Origin: Brevibacterium daeguense | Lineage (GTDB): Bacteria; Actinomycetota; Actinomycetes; Actinomycetales; Brevibacteriaceae | Assembly: GCF_021729135.1 (NCBI RefSeq) | Contig: NZ_JAJTWW010000005.1 | Coordinates: 1-59,530, forward strand | Length of the DNA: 59,530 bases | Direction: 5' to 3' | Shown here: piece after piece, positions 17,152 through 26,005 of the stretch | How positions within the stretch are numbered: position 1 is the first letter of the stretch | How the letters are laid out: every line of letters begins with the position of its first letter | The notes under the pieces: generated by a model | The model's database searches: none | The model's input: only the letters and a program-made list of their open reading frames with translations | Told to the model about the DNA's origin: nothing | Translations under genes and position numbers: made by a program

Positions 17152-17730
17152 ATGACCACCTACACCATCTTCGGCACCGGCAACATGGGAACCGCGATCT
17201 CCGGCGTGCTCAGCAAGGGCGGCGCCTCCACCGACAACCTCTCCCACGGGGAGGCCACCACCGCGACTATCGAGGGCGAGGTCGTCATCCTCGCCGTTCC
17301 CTACCCGGCGGTCGATGAGATCATCACGCGGCACCGTGAGGCCCTCGCCGGCAAGACCGTCATCGACATCACCAACCCGTTGAACTTCGACACTTTCGAC
17401 GAGCTGGTCGTTCCCGCCGGCTCCTCCGCTGCAGCCGAGATCCAGGGCAAGCTGCCCGACTCCACGGTTCTCAAGGCGTTCAACACCACCTTCGCCGCCA
17501 CCCTGAACTCCGGGAAGACCGGCGACCTGACGACCACCGTGCTGGTCGCCGGCGACGACGAGGCCGCGAAGAGCGCCCTGATCACCGACATCAATGCCGG
17601 CGGTCTGGACGCGCTCGACGCCGGTTCCCTCAAGCGCGCCCACGAGCTGGAAGCCCTCGGCTTCCTGCAGCTGACCCTCGCCGGGGCGGAGAAGATCAGC
17701 TGGAGCGGCGGTTTCGGCCTGGTCAAGTAA
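17152..17730 (+). CDS. NADPH-dependent F420-reductase-like oxidoreductase
   Basis: This small Rossmann protein belongs to the NADP oxidoreductase, coenzyme F420-dependent family. The nucleotide-binding motif is IFGTGNMGTAI right at the N-terminus, followed by VILAVPYPAVDE, DITNPLNFD and KAFNTTFA. The C-terminal half is dimerisation-like. I chose ATG 17152 because the fold starts immediately and GGGAAGGGG precedes it (192 residues). An in-frame ATG at 17059 preceded by TAGCATGGAATC would be a leaderless start adding 31 residues. Whether it uses F420 or another acceptor cannot be told; no F420 biosynthesis genes are here. Confidence 0.8.
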   Translation: MTTYTIFGTGNMGTAISGVLSKGGASTDNLSHGEATTATIEGEVVILAVPYPAVDEIITRHREALAGKTVIDITNPLNFDTFDELVVPAGSSAAAEIQGKLPDSTVLKAFNTTFAATLNSGKTGDLTTTVLVAGDDEAAKSALITDINAGGLDALDAGSLKRAHELEALGFLQLTLAGAEKISWSGGFGLVK

Positions 17731-17800
17731 CGCCGCCACCTGCGGCGAGTCCGGCGTCGACCAGCCCGCCCTGAGCCGAGGCGGGTGCCGGCCAGCGTGG

Positions 17801-18118
17801 TCAGCCGGCGGGCTCCTCGGCCGGCGCCTCTCCGAACAGGGAGCGCGCCTCGGCGACGTCGTACTCCTCCACGGAGACCGAGAGCATCGCCGCGCGCTGC
17901 TCGGGGGCCGGTCCGCCCGTGCGGAAGGCGTCGAGCTCGGCCTGCGACTCCCAGCGCTCGAAGATGTTGATCCTGGCGGGATCGACGAGGTCGGCCGAGA
18001 TCGACATGTCGAGGCAGCCGGACGCGTTGCGCGCCTGCTCGACGATGTTCACGCAGCTGGCGAGGTAGTCCTCGCGCTCCTCGGGCGCGACGGTGATGTG
18101 TCCTGCGACGATGATCAT
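17801..18118 (-). CDS. Antibiotic-biosynthesis-monooxygenase (ABM) domain protein
   Basis: This 105-residue ferredoxin-like ABM protein begins MIIVAGHITVAPEEREDYL and contains NIFERWESQAELDAF, the typical ABM core. Such proteins are cofactor-free quinol oxygenases or small isomerase-like enzymes. AAGGAG lies nine bases before the ATG; the open frame runs further to 18307 but without a usable start. The gene is divergent from an SMP-30 family lactonase (232-base spacer). Confidence 0.82.
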   Translation of the reverse strand: MIIVAGHITVAPEEREDYLASCVNIVEQARNASGCLDMSISADLVDPARINIFERWESQAELDAFRTGGPAPEQRAAMLSVSVEEYDVAEARSLFGEAPAEEPAG

Positions 18119-18350
18119 GACTGGGTGCTCCTTGTCGGGTTGGCGGGCTGGTCCCTTCGATAGTCCCAAGAGCCGGCACGCGGCGCTTCTCCGAACGTGC
18201 GCTCGTGCTGCAGCCTCGACTCGTCGCAAGGTCGGCGGGTTGGCGGACCGGTCGGCTGGTCCCCTTCCGCCGGACCAGCAGCCGTTGACCGGACCTCTGG
18301 GTTTCAATACAGTTCGAACATCTGCTCACCCCGCATCAAGGAGGATGTCC

Positions 18351-19259
18351 ATGAGCACCGAACCGACGACTGCCGAGCCGACGATCGTCCTGGACCAGCT
18401 CTCGTTCCTCGAGGGCCCGCGCTGGCACGATGGCCGCGTCTGGGTCTCCGACTTCTACACGCATCAGGTCCTGTCCGCCCGCGAGGACGGCAGCGACCGT
18501 CGCGTGGAGGCCGAGGTCCCTCAGCAGCCCAGCGGCCTGGGGTGGCTGCCCGACGGCCGACTGCTCATCGTCTCCATGCGGGACCAGAAGATCCTCCGCC
18601 GGGAGGAGGACGGCTCGCTCGTCACCCACGCCGACCTGCAGGGCAAGCTCAATGACAAGCTCAACGACATGGTCGTCGACCGCGAGGGTCGGGCGTACGT
18701 GGGCGCGTTCGGCTTCGACCTCATGGGCGGCGCCTCGCTGACCTCGAGCAGCATCGTCCGCGTCGATCCGGACGGCACCGTCGAGGTCGCCGCAGAGGAC
18801 CTGTGGTTCCCCAACGGCATGGTGCTCACCGACGACAACGTGCTGCTGGTGGCAGAGACCTTCGGCAATCGGATCTCGGCATTCGACGTCGCCGCCGACG
18901 GCAGTCTGGGGGCGCGGCGCGACTGGGCAAGCTTCGGTCCCGCGCCCAGCAGCGCGAACGTCAAGGAGGCGCTGCAGGCACTCACCGTCGCACCCGACGG
19001 CTGCAGCGGGGCGGCGGACGGCACGCTCTGGATCGCCGATGCCGACAGCGCGCGCGCGATCCGGGTGCGCGAGGGCGGCGAGATCGTCGAGGAGATCTCG
19101 GTCAGCCCCGGGGTGTACGCCTGCGCGCTGGGCGGCGAGGACGGGAAGACCCTGTTCCTCTGCACGGCGCCGGACTTCGCGGAAGGGCGGCGGAAGAACG
19201 CGCGCGAGGCGCAGCTGCAGTCGGTGCGGGTCTCGGTCGAGCACGGAGGACTGCCGTAG
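18351..19259 (+). CDS. SMP-30/gluconolactonase/LRE-family protein
   Basis: This 302-residue six-bladed beta-propeller hydrolase acts on sugar or other lactones with a divalent metal. Hallmarks are LEGPRWHDGRVWVSDFYTHQV with the metal-ligand Glu, NDMVVDREGRAYVGAFG, and WFPNGMVLTDDN with the ligand Asn. The ATG at 18351 has AAGGAGG at ideal spacing; the in-frame ATG at 18345 abuts that sequence and is unlikely. Sequence DGKTLFLCTAPDF near the end is typical. It might open lactones produced by the BVMOs upstream, but this is inference. Confidence 0.87.
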   Translation: MSTEPTTAEPTIVLDQLSFLEGPRWHDGRVWVSDFYTHQVLSAREDGSDRRVEAEVPQQPSGLGWLPDGRLLIVSMRDQKILRREEDGSLVTHADLQGKLNDKLNDMVVDREGRAYVGAFGFDLMGGASLTSSSIVRVDPDGTVEVAAEDLWFPNGMVLTDDNVLLVAETFGNRISAFDVAADGSLGARRDWASFGPAPSSANVKEALQALTVAPDGCSGAADGTLWIADADSARAIRVREGGEIVEEISVSPGVYACALGGEDGKTLFLCTAPDFAEGRRKNAREAQLQSVRVSVEHGGLP

Positions 19260-19276
19260 GGCCGTCCTCCGTGCTC
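19239..19276. terminator. Bidirectional terminator overlapping the SMP-30 stop codon
   Basis: GAGCACGGAGGAC and GTCCTCCGTGCTC form a perfect 13-bp stem with a 12-base loop. The left arm codes for the last residues of the lactonase, and the TAG stop is in the loop. It serves the convergent lactonase and alcohol dehydrogenase genes. Confidence 0.75.
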
Positions 19277-19301
19277 AGCTCTGCGATCAGCAGTCGATCG
19301 G

Positions 19302-20390
19302 TCAGAAGATGATGATCGGCTTGATCGTCGAGCCGTTTGCTGAGTCTTCGAATGCCTGGTTGATGTCCTCGAGGCTGTAGGTCTTCACGAGTTTCTCGAA
19401 GGGGAACCGCCCCTGCTGCCACAGTTCGATCAGGCGTGGGATGAATACGTGGTACACCGAGCTGCCCTGGACGTTCATCTTGAACGTCCAGCCCTTGACC
19501 TGGGACTCGCCGATCTCGAATGGCGCTTCCGTGCCGAACTGCGTGTTGCCCACGGCCACGAGGGTGCCGCGGACGGCGAGCGCCTCGACGATCTGGCCCA
19601 GCACCGCGGGCACGGCAGTCGTGTCGACAGCGTAGTTCACGCCTTCGCCGCCGGTGATCCTCTTGATCTCCTCGACCATGTCCGTCTTGCCCGAGTTGAT
19701 GGTATGAGTCGCGCCCAGCTCTCGGGCCAGCTCCAGCCGCGAATCGTGAAGGTCCACGGCGATCACCGTCGTGCACCCGGCAATCTTGGCGGCCATGATC
19801 GCCGCCGATCCGACCGCGCCAGTACCAATGACCACGAGAGCCGTCGCCGCTTCCGGTCGCAGATCGTTGAGCACAGCACCGGCCCCGGTCTGCAATCCAC
19901 AGCCGAACGAGCCGAGCATCTCCAGGGGCGCCTCGGGATCAACCTTGACAACGCTGTTCTCCATCACGTTCGCGTATGTGGCGAAGGACGACTGCCCGAA
20001 GAAGTGCGACGCCACAGGTTCCCCGCCGGAGGACAGGGCAGTGTGCCGGCCGCTCAGGTTCAGATCGAGGTAGTGCTCGCAGTACGCCATCTCACCTCTG
20101 CGGCACTGCTTGCACGTGCCGCAGGAGGCAGGCGCCATGACGACGTGGTCTCCGGCCGCGACGCTGGTCACTGCGGCACCCACTTCCTCGACGACTCCAG
20201 CACCCTCGTGCCCGAGGACGCATGGTGCCGAGATCGGGTAGGCACCATCACGTGCCGTCGCATCGGTATGGCAGATTCCTGTCGCAACCATTCGCACCCG
20301 CACCTCGGTGGGCTGCAGGCCACCCAGCTCCAGCTCCTCGACCGATAGCGGTGCGCCGGTCTCCCGAACGACAGCTGCTTGGATCTTCAT
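19302..20390 (-). CDS. Zinc-dependent NAD(P) alcohol dehydrogenase (MDR family)
   Basis: This 362-residue medium-chain dehydrogenase resembles aryl/benzyl-alcohol dehydrogenases. It has catalytic-zinc ligands Cys in ATGICHTD, and His-Glu in GHEGAGVVEEVG; structural-zinc cysteines in CGTCKQCRRGEMAYC; and the Rossmann motif GTGAVGSAAIMAAK. It interconverts a primary alcohol and an aldehyde. ATG at 20390 has AGGGGAG six bases upstream. It is divergent from an MHS transporter gene across 333 bases, suggesting that import and oxidation of one substrate may be co-regulated. Confidence 0.88.
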   Translation of the reverse strand: MKIQAAVVRETGAPLSVEELELGGLQPTEVRVRMVATGICHTDATARDGAYPISAPCVLGHEGAGVVEEVGAAVTSVAAGDHVVMAPASCGTCKQCRRGEMAYCEHYLDLNLSGRHTALSSGGEPVASHFFGQSSFATYANVMENSVVKVDPEAPLEMLGSFGCGLQTGAGAVLNDLRPEAATALVVIGTGAVGSAAIMAAKIAGCTTVIAVDLHDSRLELARELGATHTINSGKTDMVEEIKRITGGEGVNYAVDTTAVPAVLGQIVEALAVRGTLVAVGNTQFGTEAPFEIGESQVKGWTFKMNVQGSSVYHVFIPRLIELWQQGRFPFEKLVKTYSLEDINQAFEDSANGSTIKPIIIF

Positions 20391-20485
20391 GATCTCCCCT
20401 TGGCGCGTGAGCGGTGCCAACAGCAGCACACGCCAGGACTGCTGCCAGCCTTCCCCCGCAACCATACAGATGCCATCAAGGTGGA

Positions 20486-20502
20486 TTGCTCGAATTGAGC
20501 AA
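20486..20502. promoter_or_regulatory. Operator-like palindrome between alcohol dehydrogenase and transporter genes
   Basis: TTGCTC-GAATT-GAGCAA is a perfect 6-bp-arm inverted repeat in the divergent spacer 20391-20723, 96 bases before the dehydrogenase ATG. No regulator gene adjoins it. The remainder of the spacer shows an AT-rich stretch near 20580 and no further recognisable site. Confidence 0.5.
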
Positions 20503-20723
20503 GAGGAGGTGTTGGCGACCGCGGAAGACGCATCACGCCCTGCTGTCTTGCATCTCACAGTGCGAAAACTTTGTCCGAATGGTGGTTAAGTCTTAAACTA
20601 GTGGGGTTGCTGAACCCGCCCGGCCTGTCCGGCACCGCGCGCGGCCCACTCCCCAAGGCCGGCGGCGCCGTCGGCCCCGCCCGTTCTGCCTCACCGCCAT
20701 CATCGTCCGAGGAGAGCACTGTC

Positions 20724-22172
20724 ATGTCCACTGACCAGTCCACGAGCAGTTCGACCCCGCCGGAGTCGGTCGACGTCGACGACGACGGCAGCAAGGAACT
20801 GGGCGTCCCGCGCTCGCGCGTGGTGGTCGCGTCCCTGATGGGCACGACGATCGAGTTCTACGACTTCTACGTCTACGCCACTGCAGCGGTGTCGGTGTTC
20901 CCCCTGATCTTCTTCCCCTCCGGCGACCAGGGCGCTGCCCTGCTGGCCTCGATGGCGACCTTCGGCGCCGCCTTCGTCGCACGCCCCGTCGGGTCGGTGC
21001 TGTTCGGCCACTTCGGCGACCGGATCGGCCGGAAGACCACGCTCATCGGCTCGCTACTGACCATGGGCATCGCGACGTTCCTCATCGGCCTGCTGCCGAC
21101 CTACTTCCAGGTCGGCCTGTTCGCGCCCGCGCTGCTGACGATCCTGCGCTTCTGCCAGGGCCTCGGCCTGGGCGGCGAGTGGTCCGGAGCCGCTCTGCTG
21201 GCCACCGAGACCGCCAAGAAGGGCAAGCGCGCGTGGGCGGCCATGTGGCCGCAGCTGGGCGCCCCGTTCGGCTTCCTGCTCGCCAACGGCCTGTTCCTGA
21301 TCCTCGCGCTGACGTTCAGCCACGACTCGACCAACCCGGACATGGACGGCCCGTTCCTCACCTGGGTGTGGCGACTGCCGTTCCTGCTGTCGCTGGTGAT
21401 GGTCGCCGTCGGCCTGTACGTGCGCGTCCGCCTGGAGGAGACCCCGGTGTTCCGCCGCGCGGCCGCCAACGACGAGCGCGTCAAGGCCCCGCTGAGCGAG
21501 GTCTTCCGCAAGAGCTGGTGGCAGCTGATCCTGGGCACCTTCATCATGCTCGCCACGTACGTGCTGTTCTACCTGATGACCACGTGGATCCTGTCCTACG
21601 CGATCGGTGATCCGGAGCAGACCGGCGGGCTGGGTGTCCCGTACGACGACTTCCTCGTCCTGCAGCTGGTCGGCATCCTGTTCTTCGCCGCCTTCGTGCC
21701 CGTCGCCGGCTGGCTCGCCGACCGGTTCGGCCGCAAGCCCACCCTGATCGTCATCACCGGGCTGCTCCTCCTCTTCGGCCTGACCTTCGGGTGGTGGCTG
21801 AGCGCCGACTCGATCGGCCAGGGCACCGACCTGAACACCATGCAGATGATGCTGTTCCTCATCGTCGGCATGACGCTGATGGGCCTGACGTTCGGCCCGA
21901 TGTCCGCCATCCTGCCGGAGCTGTTCCCGACGAACACCCGCTACACCGGCTCCGGCATCGCCTACAACGTGTCCTCGATCCTGGGCGCGGCGCTGACCCC
22001 GTTCGTCGCGACGTGGCTGGTGCAGAGCTACTCGGTGGCGCACGTCGGCTACTACCTGGCGTTCGCCTCGGTGCTGACCCTGATCGCGCTGGTGCTGTCG
22101 CCGGAGACCAAGTCGAAGTCGCTGGATTCCGACAGCGCCACGATCGCTGAGGAGATCGCCTCCGAGCCGTGA
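20724..22172 (+). CDS. MFS transporter, metabolite:H+ symporter (MHS) type
   Basis: This 482-residue major-facilitator permease has the MHS pattern. The first helix carries MGTTIEFYDFYVYATAA, the loop 2-3 signature is GHFGDRIGRKTTLI, and the loop 8-9 counterpart is GWLADRFGRKPTLIV. Helix 4/5 contains RFCQGLGLGGEWSGAALL. Twelve helices are expected. Members import carboxylates, shikimate, proline or betaine with protons. ATG at 20724 is preceded by GAGGAGAG. The first 30 residues are an acidic, Ser-rich tail. A strong hairpin follows. Confidence 0.9.
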   Translation: MSTDQSTSSSTPPESVDVDDDGSKELGVPRSRVVVASLMGTTIEFYDFYVYATAAVSVFPLIFFPSGDQGAALLASMATFGAAFVARPVGSVLFGHFGDRIGRKTTLIGSLLTMGIATFLIGLLPTYFQVGLFAPALLTILRFCQGLGLGGEWSGAALLATETAKKGKRAWAAMWPQLGAPFGFLLANGLFLILALTFSHDSTNPDMDGPFLTWVWRLPFLLSLVMVAVGLYVRVRLEETPVFRRAAANDERVKAPLSEVFRKSWWQLILGTFIMLATYVLFYLMTTWILSYAIGDPEQTGGLGVPYDDFLVLQLVGILFFAAFVPVAGWLADRFGRKPTLIVITGLLLLFGLTFGWWLSADSIGQGTDLNTMQMMLFLIVGMTLMGLTFGPMSAILPELFPTNTRYTGSGIAYNVSSILGAALTPFVATWLVQSYSVAHVGYYLAFASVLTLIALVLSPETKSKSLDSDSATIAEEIASEP

Positions 22173-22211
22173 TCGGCTGAGCCCGGAGCGCCGCTCCGGC
22201 ACCCACCTCCG

Positions 22212-22252
22212 CGAGGCGGGGGTACCTCCCCAGGGAAGGTGCCCCCGCCTCG
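22212..22252 (+). terminator. Terminator hairpin after the MHS transporter
   Basis: CGAGGCGGGGGTACCT pairs with AGGTGCCCCCGCCTCG (one G-T wobble) across a short loop, 40 bases past the transporter stop. Confidence 0.75.
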
Positions 22253-22402
22253 TCGTCTCCCGATGTCTCGCCCGCAGTCCGACGCCGAGGCGGGGGCCGG
22301 GTTCTCCAGGTCGGTCACGTTTTCCCGTCGCCGTTCGTCATCACAGTGAAAGGCGCTGAAGCCCATTCCGAGGGCGGCGCACTCGATGAGGGAGGAACAG
22401 AC

Positions 22403-22639
22403 GTGAAGACGATGACCTGCAAGCAGCTCGGCGGACCGTGCGACCACGAGCTGCGCGGCGAGAACGCCGACACCGTGATCAAGGCCCAGGACCGCCACCT
22501 GCGGGAATCAGTGCGGACCGGGGACGCCGCGCACGAGCCGGCCCACGAGGAGATGAAGGGGCGGTGGCGCCGGCCGGTGGCCGCGATGGGCTGGTATCGC
22601 GACACGAAGAGGGCTTTCGCACAGCTGCCGGAGGACTGA
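22403..22639 (+). CDS. Small DUF1059-like protein
   Basis: This 78-residue protein starts VKTMTCKQLGGPCDHELRG (GTG start) and ends MGWYRDTKRAFAQLPED. The N-terminal CKQLGGPCDHE with two Cys, followed by an amphipathic helix with His residues, resembles DUF1059 proteins, which have no firm function. GGAGG lies seven bases before the GTG. An in-frame ATG upstream at 22346 is less likely. It is convergent with the ECF41 sigma-factor gene. Confidence 0.7.
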   Translation: MKTMTCKQLGGPCDHELRGENADTVIKAQDRHLRESVRTGDAAHEPAHEEMKGRWRRPVAAMGWYRDTKRAFAQLPED

Positions 22640-22667
22640 GCCGACCCCGGCCGGGCGGGCGCCGCGG

Positions 22668-23510
22668 TCATTGAACCGCTGCGCCCGCTTTCCGGCGCCG
22701 CACCGAGGCCAGGATCTCCGGTGCCGCCCGGAAGGTGATGCCGGAGACCCGGCCGTCGACGATCGTGAAGTCGAAGGCGACGCGCGCCTCCCCGCGGTGG
22801 ATCCACGCCGCACCGGGCCGGTCGCCGAGGAACACCCCGAAGGCGGCCTTCGCTGCACCGTTGAAGAACTCGGCCACCGGCTGGCGTCCGGTGATCCGCT
22901 CCGGGGTGCCCAGCGCCACCGCCGCCTGATCGCCGGTGACGACCACGTCGGGGGCGAGCAGATCGAGCAGGCGGCTGAAATCGCCCTCGCGGGCGGCGAC
23001 GAGGAAGGCGTCGACGACTTCCCAGTCGGCGAGCTGCGCCTCGGGCGACGGTGGGGTGACCTTGGTTCGAGCTCGGGAGGCGAGCTTCCGGGCCGCGGGG
23101 ACGCTGGTGTCCAGGATGGCGGCGATCGTCGCGAAGTCGAAGCCGAAGCTCTCGTGCAGGACGAAGGCCACCCGCTCCCGCGGGGTCAGGCTGTCGAGCA
23201 CCACCTGCAGCGCGGCGCCGACCGCGCCGGCCAGCACCACCTCCTCGGCCGGGTCGGGGTAGGTCTCGGTGCTGTCATGGATCTCGTCGTCCGGGATGGG
23301 AGTCTTGGCCCGCAGCCGGTCCAGGCACAGCCGGGTCGTCACCGTGGTCAGCCAGGCCGGGACATTGTCGATCTCCTGGGCGGTGCCGGCCAGCCGCAGC
23401 CACGCCTGCTGGACGATGTCCTCGGCTTCCGCGTGGTCGGCCAGGATCCGCTCCGCCAGCCGGAGCAGCCGCACACGCTCGTCTTCGAAAACCGCAGTCA
23501 GCTCGTTCAT
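22668..23510 (-). CDS. ECF41-type (SigJ-like) sigma factor with SnoaL-like C-terminal domain
   Basis: This 280-residue extracytoplasmic-function sigma factor has sigma-2 (LAERILADHAEAEDIVQQAW) and sigma-4 (SLTPRERVAFVLHESFGF) domains. They are followed by an NTF2/SnoaL-like extension of about 110 residues (from QLADWEVVDAFLVAA). That extension replaces a separate anti-sigma factor in the ECF41 group and controls activity in cis. ECF41 genes usually neighbour an oxidoreductase or carboxymuconolactone-decarboxylase-like target; here the neighbours are a DUF1059-like and a DUF1801 gene. The divergent 79-base spacer to DUF1801 probably carries its own target promoter. Confidence 0.9.
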   Translation of the reverse strand: MNELTAVFEDERVRLLRLAERILADHAEAEDIVQQAWLRLAGTAQEIDNVPAWLTTVTTRLCLDRLRAKTPIPDDEIHDSTETYPDPAEEVVLAGAVGAALQVVLDSLTPRERVAFVLHESFGFDFATIAAILDTSVPAARKLASRARTKVTPPSPEAQLADWEVVDAFLVAAREGDFSRLLDLLAPDVVVTGDQAAVALGTPERITGRQPVAEFFNGAAKAAFGVFLGDRPGAAWIHRGEARVAFDFTIVDGRVSGITFRAAPEILASVRRRKAGAAVQ

Positions 23511-23589
23511 CTCGTCACACTTTCGCCGATTACCCCGTCATAGTAGGTGACAGAACCCCTCGCCCAGGCGGCACACGGAGGAGACAGGC

Positions 23590-23988
23590 ATGACGGAACC
23601 GCAGAAGGCTCAAATCAGCGCCCCGGAGAAGATCGACGCGCTCATCGCTTCGCTCGACGACTGGCGTGGAGAGCTGCTGGCCCGAATCCGTCGGCTCATC
23701 CGCGCCGAGCTTCCCGACGTGGAGGAGACCTGGAAGTGGATGGGCAGTCCGGTGTGGGAGCACAACGGGATTGTCGCCGTCGGCAACGCGCACAAGGCGA
23801 AGGTCAAGCTGACCTTTCCCCAGGGGGCACAGCTGGTGGACAGCGGCGGCGTATTCAATGCAGGTCTGGGTGGGAAGGCGTGGCGGGCGATCGACCTCGG
23901 CAAGGGCGATTCCCTCGACGAGGCGGCCTTCCGGGCCCTGGTGCGCGAGGCGGCTGAGTTCAATGCCGCTTCCAAGGGCCGCGGGTAG
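23590..23988 (+). CDS. DUF1801 (YdhG/iron-chaperone-like) protein
   Basis: This 132-residue protein matches the DUF1801 fold. It has SLDDWRGELLARIRRLIRAELPDVEETWKWMGSPVW near the N-terminus, then KLTFPQGAQL and KAWRAIDLGKGD. Members have been linked to frataxin-like iron handling, without a proven role in most cases. A purine-rich GGAGGAGACAGGC stretch precedes the ATG. It is divergent from the ECF41 gene and could be part of that sigma factor's regulon. Confidence 0.82.
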   Translation: MTEPQKAQISAPEKIDALIASLDDWRGELLARIRRLIRAELPDVEETWKWMGSPVWEHNGIVAVGNAHKAKVKLTFPQGAQLVDSGGVFNAGLGGKAWRAIDLGKGDSLDEAAFRALVREAAEFNAASKGRG

Positions 23989-24068
23989 GAGCCAAGCCGT
24001 CCGCTCTCGTGCGGTGCGCCGTCGCCACACGGTGCGCACTCAGCATTCCGCCGCTCACTGGACCTGAG

Positions 24069-25133
24069 TCAGCTCATAGATGCGAGAATCTTCACCTCGC
24101 TGCCGCGATTAGCGATCAGGCGTTCGAAGCCCTTCTCCACAATTTCCTCAGCGCGAATCCGACTGGTGATGAAATCACCGAGGTGAACCCTACCGCTCCT
24201 GGCGAGTTCAATTGCCTCGGAGTGGTCGTTCGCATATGCCAATGAGCTGCCGATCTCCCGATCGTGACGCATCAGCTGGGCGGAGATGTCGAGCGGGAAC
24301 GGCTCCTTGTGAACTGCAACGACTTCCAGCCGTCCCCGCGCGCTCAGCAGGTGGAACAACTGCGACAGCACAGCGCCAGACCCGACCGCGTCGAAGGCAA
24401 CGTCAGCACCGGCGCCAGAGGTGGCCTCAAGGACCAGCTCACTCAAGTCATCCTGCGTGGGATCGACAACCTCGTCCGCAACACCGGTTGACGCAGCGAC
24501 AGCGCGCCGTAGATCGGAGACTTCACTGACTATGGTCCTGACTCCATAGGCCTTGAGAACCGCGGCGGTGAGAAGGCCGATCGGCCCCGCCCCGCCGACT
24601 ACTGCGGTTTGGCCCTCTTTAGCCCTGGCGTGCCTGACGGCATGTACTGCTACCGCCAGTGGTTCGATAAGCGCACCTTCGTCCAGTGGGACGTCACCAA
24701 TCGGGTGCACCCACCGCACGGGCACCACGACCTGCTCGCTGAGGCCGCCCCCGCCACCCGAGATGCCGATGAATCCGAGTTGATGACACAGGTTGTAGGA
24801 GCCGCTTCGGCAGGCAGCGCACGTGTCGTCGACCAGCAGCGGCTCAACGGCAACAGCGTCCCCCGGTGCGAGTCCTTCGACATCTTCGCCGACTTCCGTG
24901 ACGATCCCTGAGAACTCGTGTCCCAGCACGACCGGAAGCGTCTCACCGGAGAGCGGATGTGACACTTCGCCCGTCGGGGCGAGTGCGTTAGGACCATCGT
25001 GATAGAGGTGCAGGTCGCTCCCGCAAATCCCGTTATAAGCCGGCCGGATCCTGACGGAACCAGATAGCAGCGGGGGTGCCGGTACCTCTTCGACACGCAC
25101 ATCATGCTTGCCGTAGTACATCACGGCCTTCAT
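24069..25133 (-). CDS. Zinc-dependent (R,R)-butanediol dehydrogenase-like enzyme
   Basis: This 354-residue MDR dehydrogenase has the landmarks of 2,3-butanediol dehydrogenase: NGICGSDLHLYHDGPN, GHEFSGIVTEVGEDV, an EPLLVDDTC structural-zinc loop (CAACRSGSYNLC), GGGGGLSEQVVV, and the Rossmann motif GGAGPIGLLTAAVLKA. It would oxidise a vicinal diol to an alpha-hydroxyketone or further to the diketone. The ATG overlaps the stop of the upstream SDR gene (ATGA). It is the last gene of the DctP-ThDP-SDR-BDH unit, and its likely job is to make the acyloin that the ThDP enzyme cleaves. Confidence 0.87.
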   Translation of the reverse strand: MKAVMYYGKHDVRVEEVPAPPLLSGSVRIRPAYNGICGSDLHLYHDGPNALAPTGEVSHPLSGETLPVVLGHEFSGIVTEVGEDVEGLAPGDAVAVEPLLVDDTCAACRSGSYNLCHQLGFIGISGGGGGLSEQVVVPVRWVHPIGDVPLDEGALIEPLAVAVHAVRHARAKEGQTAVVGGAGPIGLLTAAVLKAYGVRTIVSEVSDLRRAVAASTGVADEVVDPTQDDLSELVLEATSGAGADVAFDAVGSGAVLSQLFHLLSARGRLEVVAVHKEPFPLDISAQLMRHDREIGSSLAYANDHSEAIELARSGRVHLGDFITSRIRAEEIVEKGFERLIANRGSEVKILASMS

Positions 25134-26005
25134 GCTGTGGCTCCCGGGACCTCAGCGGCTTCAGTTGCTCGATCCGTCAACATTGTGCCCGCCGGTACGG
25201 CGAACGTCTCCGGGAAGTCGGCACTGCCGACGATATCGGGCTGCGCGGTCCAAGCGGTGAGTCCCCCATCGACTGGCAGTACCGCTCCGTTGATGAACGA
25301 GGCCCTTTCCGAGGCGAGAAACAGGATCACCTCGGCGATTTCATCCGGTTCGGCGATCCGACCCAGTGGAATCCGCTGCGCATAAGTCTCACTGAGCTCG
25401 GTGCTCCGATCCAGCGCGGGCCGAAGGATCGGGGTGGCTACGGGCCCCGGCGCCACCGAGTTCACACGAACTCCGCGCCTTCCGTAATCCACTGCCATGC
25501 TTCGGGTCAGATTGATGACTGCCCCTTTCGCCGCGGCGTAGGCGGCCATCCGCCGATCACCACCCAGTCCGGAGATCGAACTCGTCGTGACAATGCTGCC
25601 ACCGGTGCTGACGAGGTGAGGCAGCGATGCTCGGCATAGATGGAAGACACCGTCAACCACCACGGACTGCACTGCCCGCCAAGAGGCGTCGTCCAGCTCA
25701 GCGACTCCACCAACTCCGCCGATCCCGGCGTTGGCCACCGCGATATCGAGCCGCCCGCTCTGCGCAGTGAAGTCGGCGACCGCCGCGTTCACAGCAGCGG
25801 AGTCGGAGACATCGACCTCGACGGCGAGCAGCTGATCAGCGCGCTGCGCGACCGATGCGGCGAACCGCGCGAGGTTCTCCGCCGAGTAGTCGAGTACAGC
25901 CACCTGCGCCCCACCCTCCAACAACCGCCGCGTCACGCTCGCGCCAATTCCCGACGCACCGCCGCTGACGATAGCGGCCCGGCCTGTGAAGTCGGCGTCG
26001 CTCAT
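25130..26005 (-). CDS. Short-chain dehydrogenase/reductase (SDR)
   Basis: This classical SDR has the cofactor motif SGGASGIGASV, NAG in VANAGIGG, catalytic Ser in TTSSISG and YAAAK (Tyr-x-x-x-Lys), then the typical NSVAPGPVATPI and PVDGG ends. At 291 residues it carries an extra tail of about 35 residues after the PVDGG element. The ATG at 26005 overlaps the stop of the ThDP gene and its own stop overlaps the BDH-like gene. A second alcohol- or ketone-forming step in diol breakdown is likely, perhaps handling the opposite stereoisomer. Confidence 0.88.
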   Translation of the reverse strand: MSDADFTGRAAIVSGGASGIGASVTRRLLEGGAQVAVLDYSAENLARFAASVAQRADQLLAVEVDVSDSAAVNAAVADFTAQSGRLDIAVANAGIGGVGGVAELDDASWRAVQSVVVDGVFHLCRASLPHLVSTGGSIVTTSSISGLGGDRRMAAYAAAKGAVINLTRSMAVDYGRRGVRVNSVAPGPVATPILRPALDRSTELSETYAQRIPLGRIAEPDEIAEVILFLASERASFINGAVLPVDGGLTAWTAQPDIVGSADFPETFAVPAGTMLTDRATEAAEVPGATA

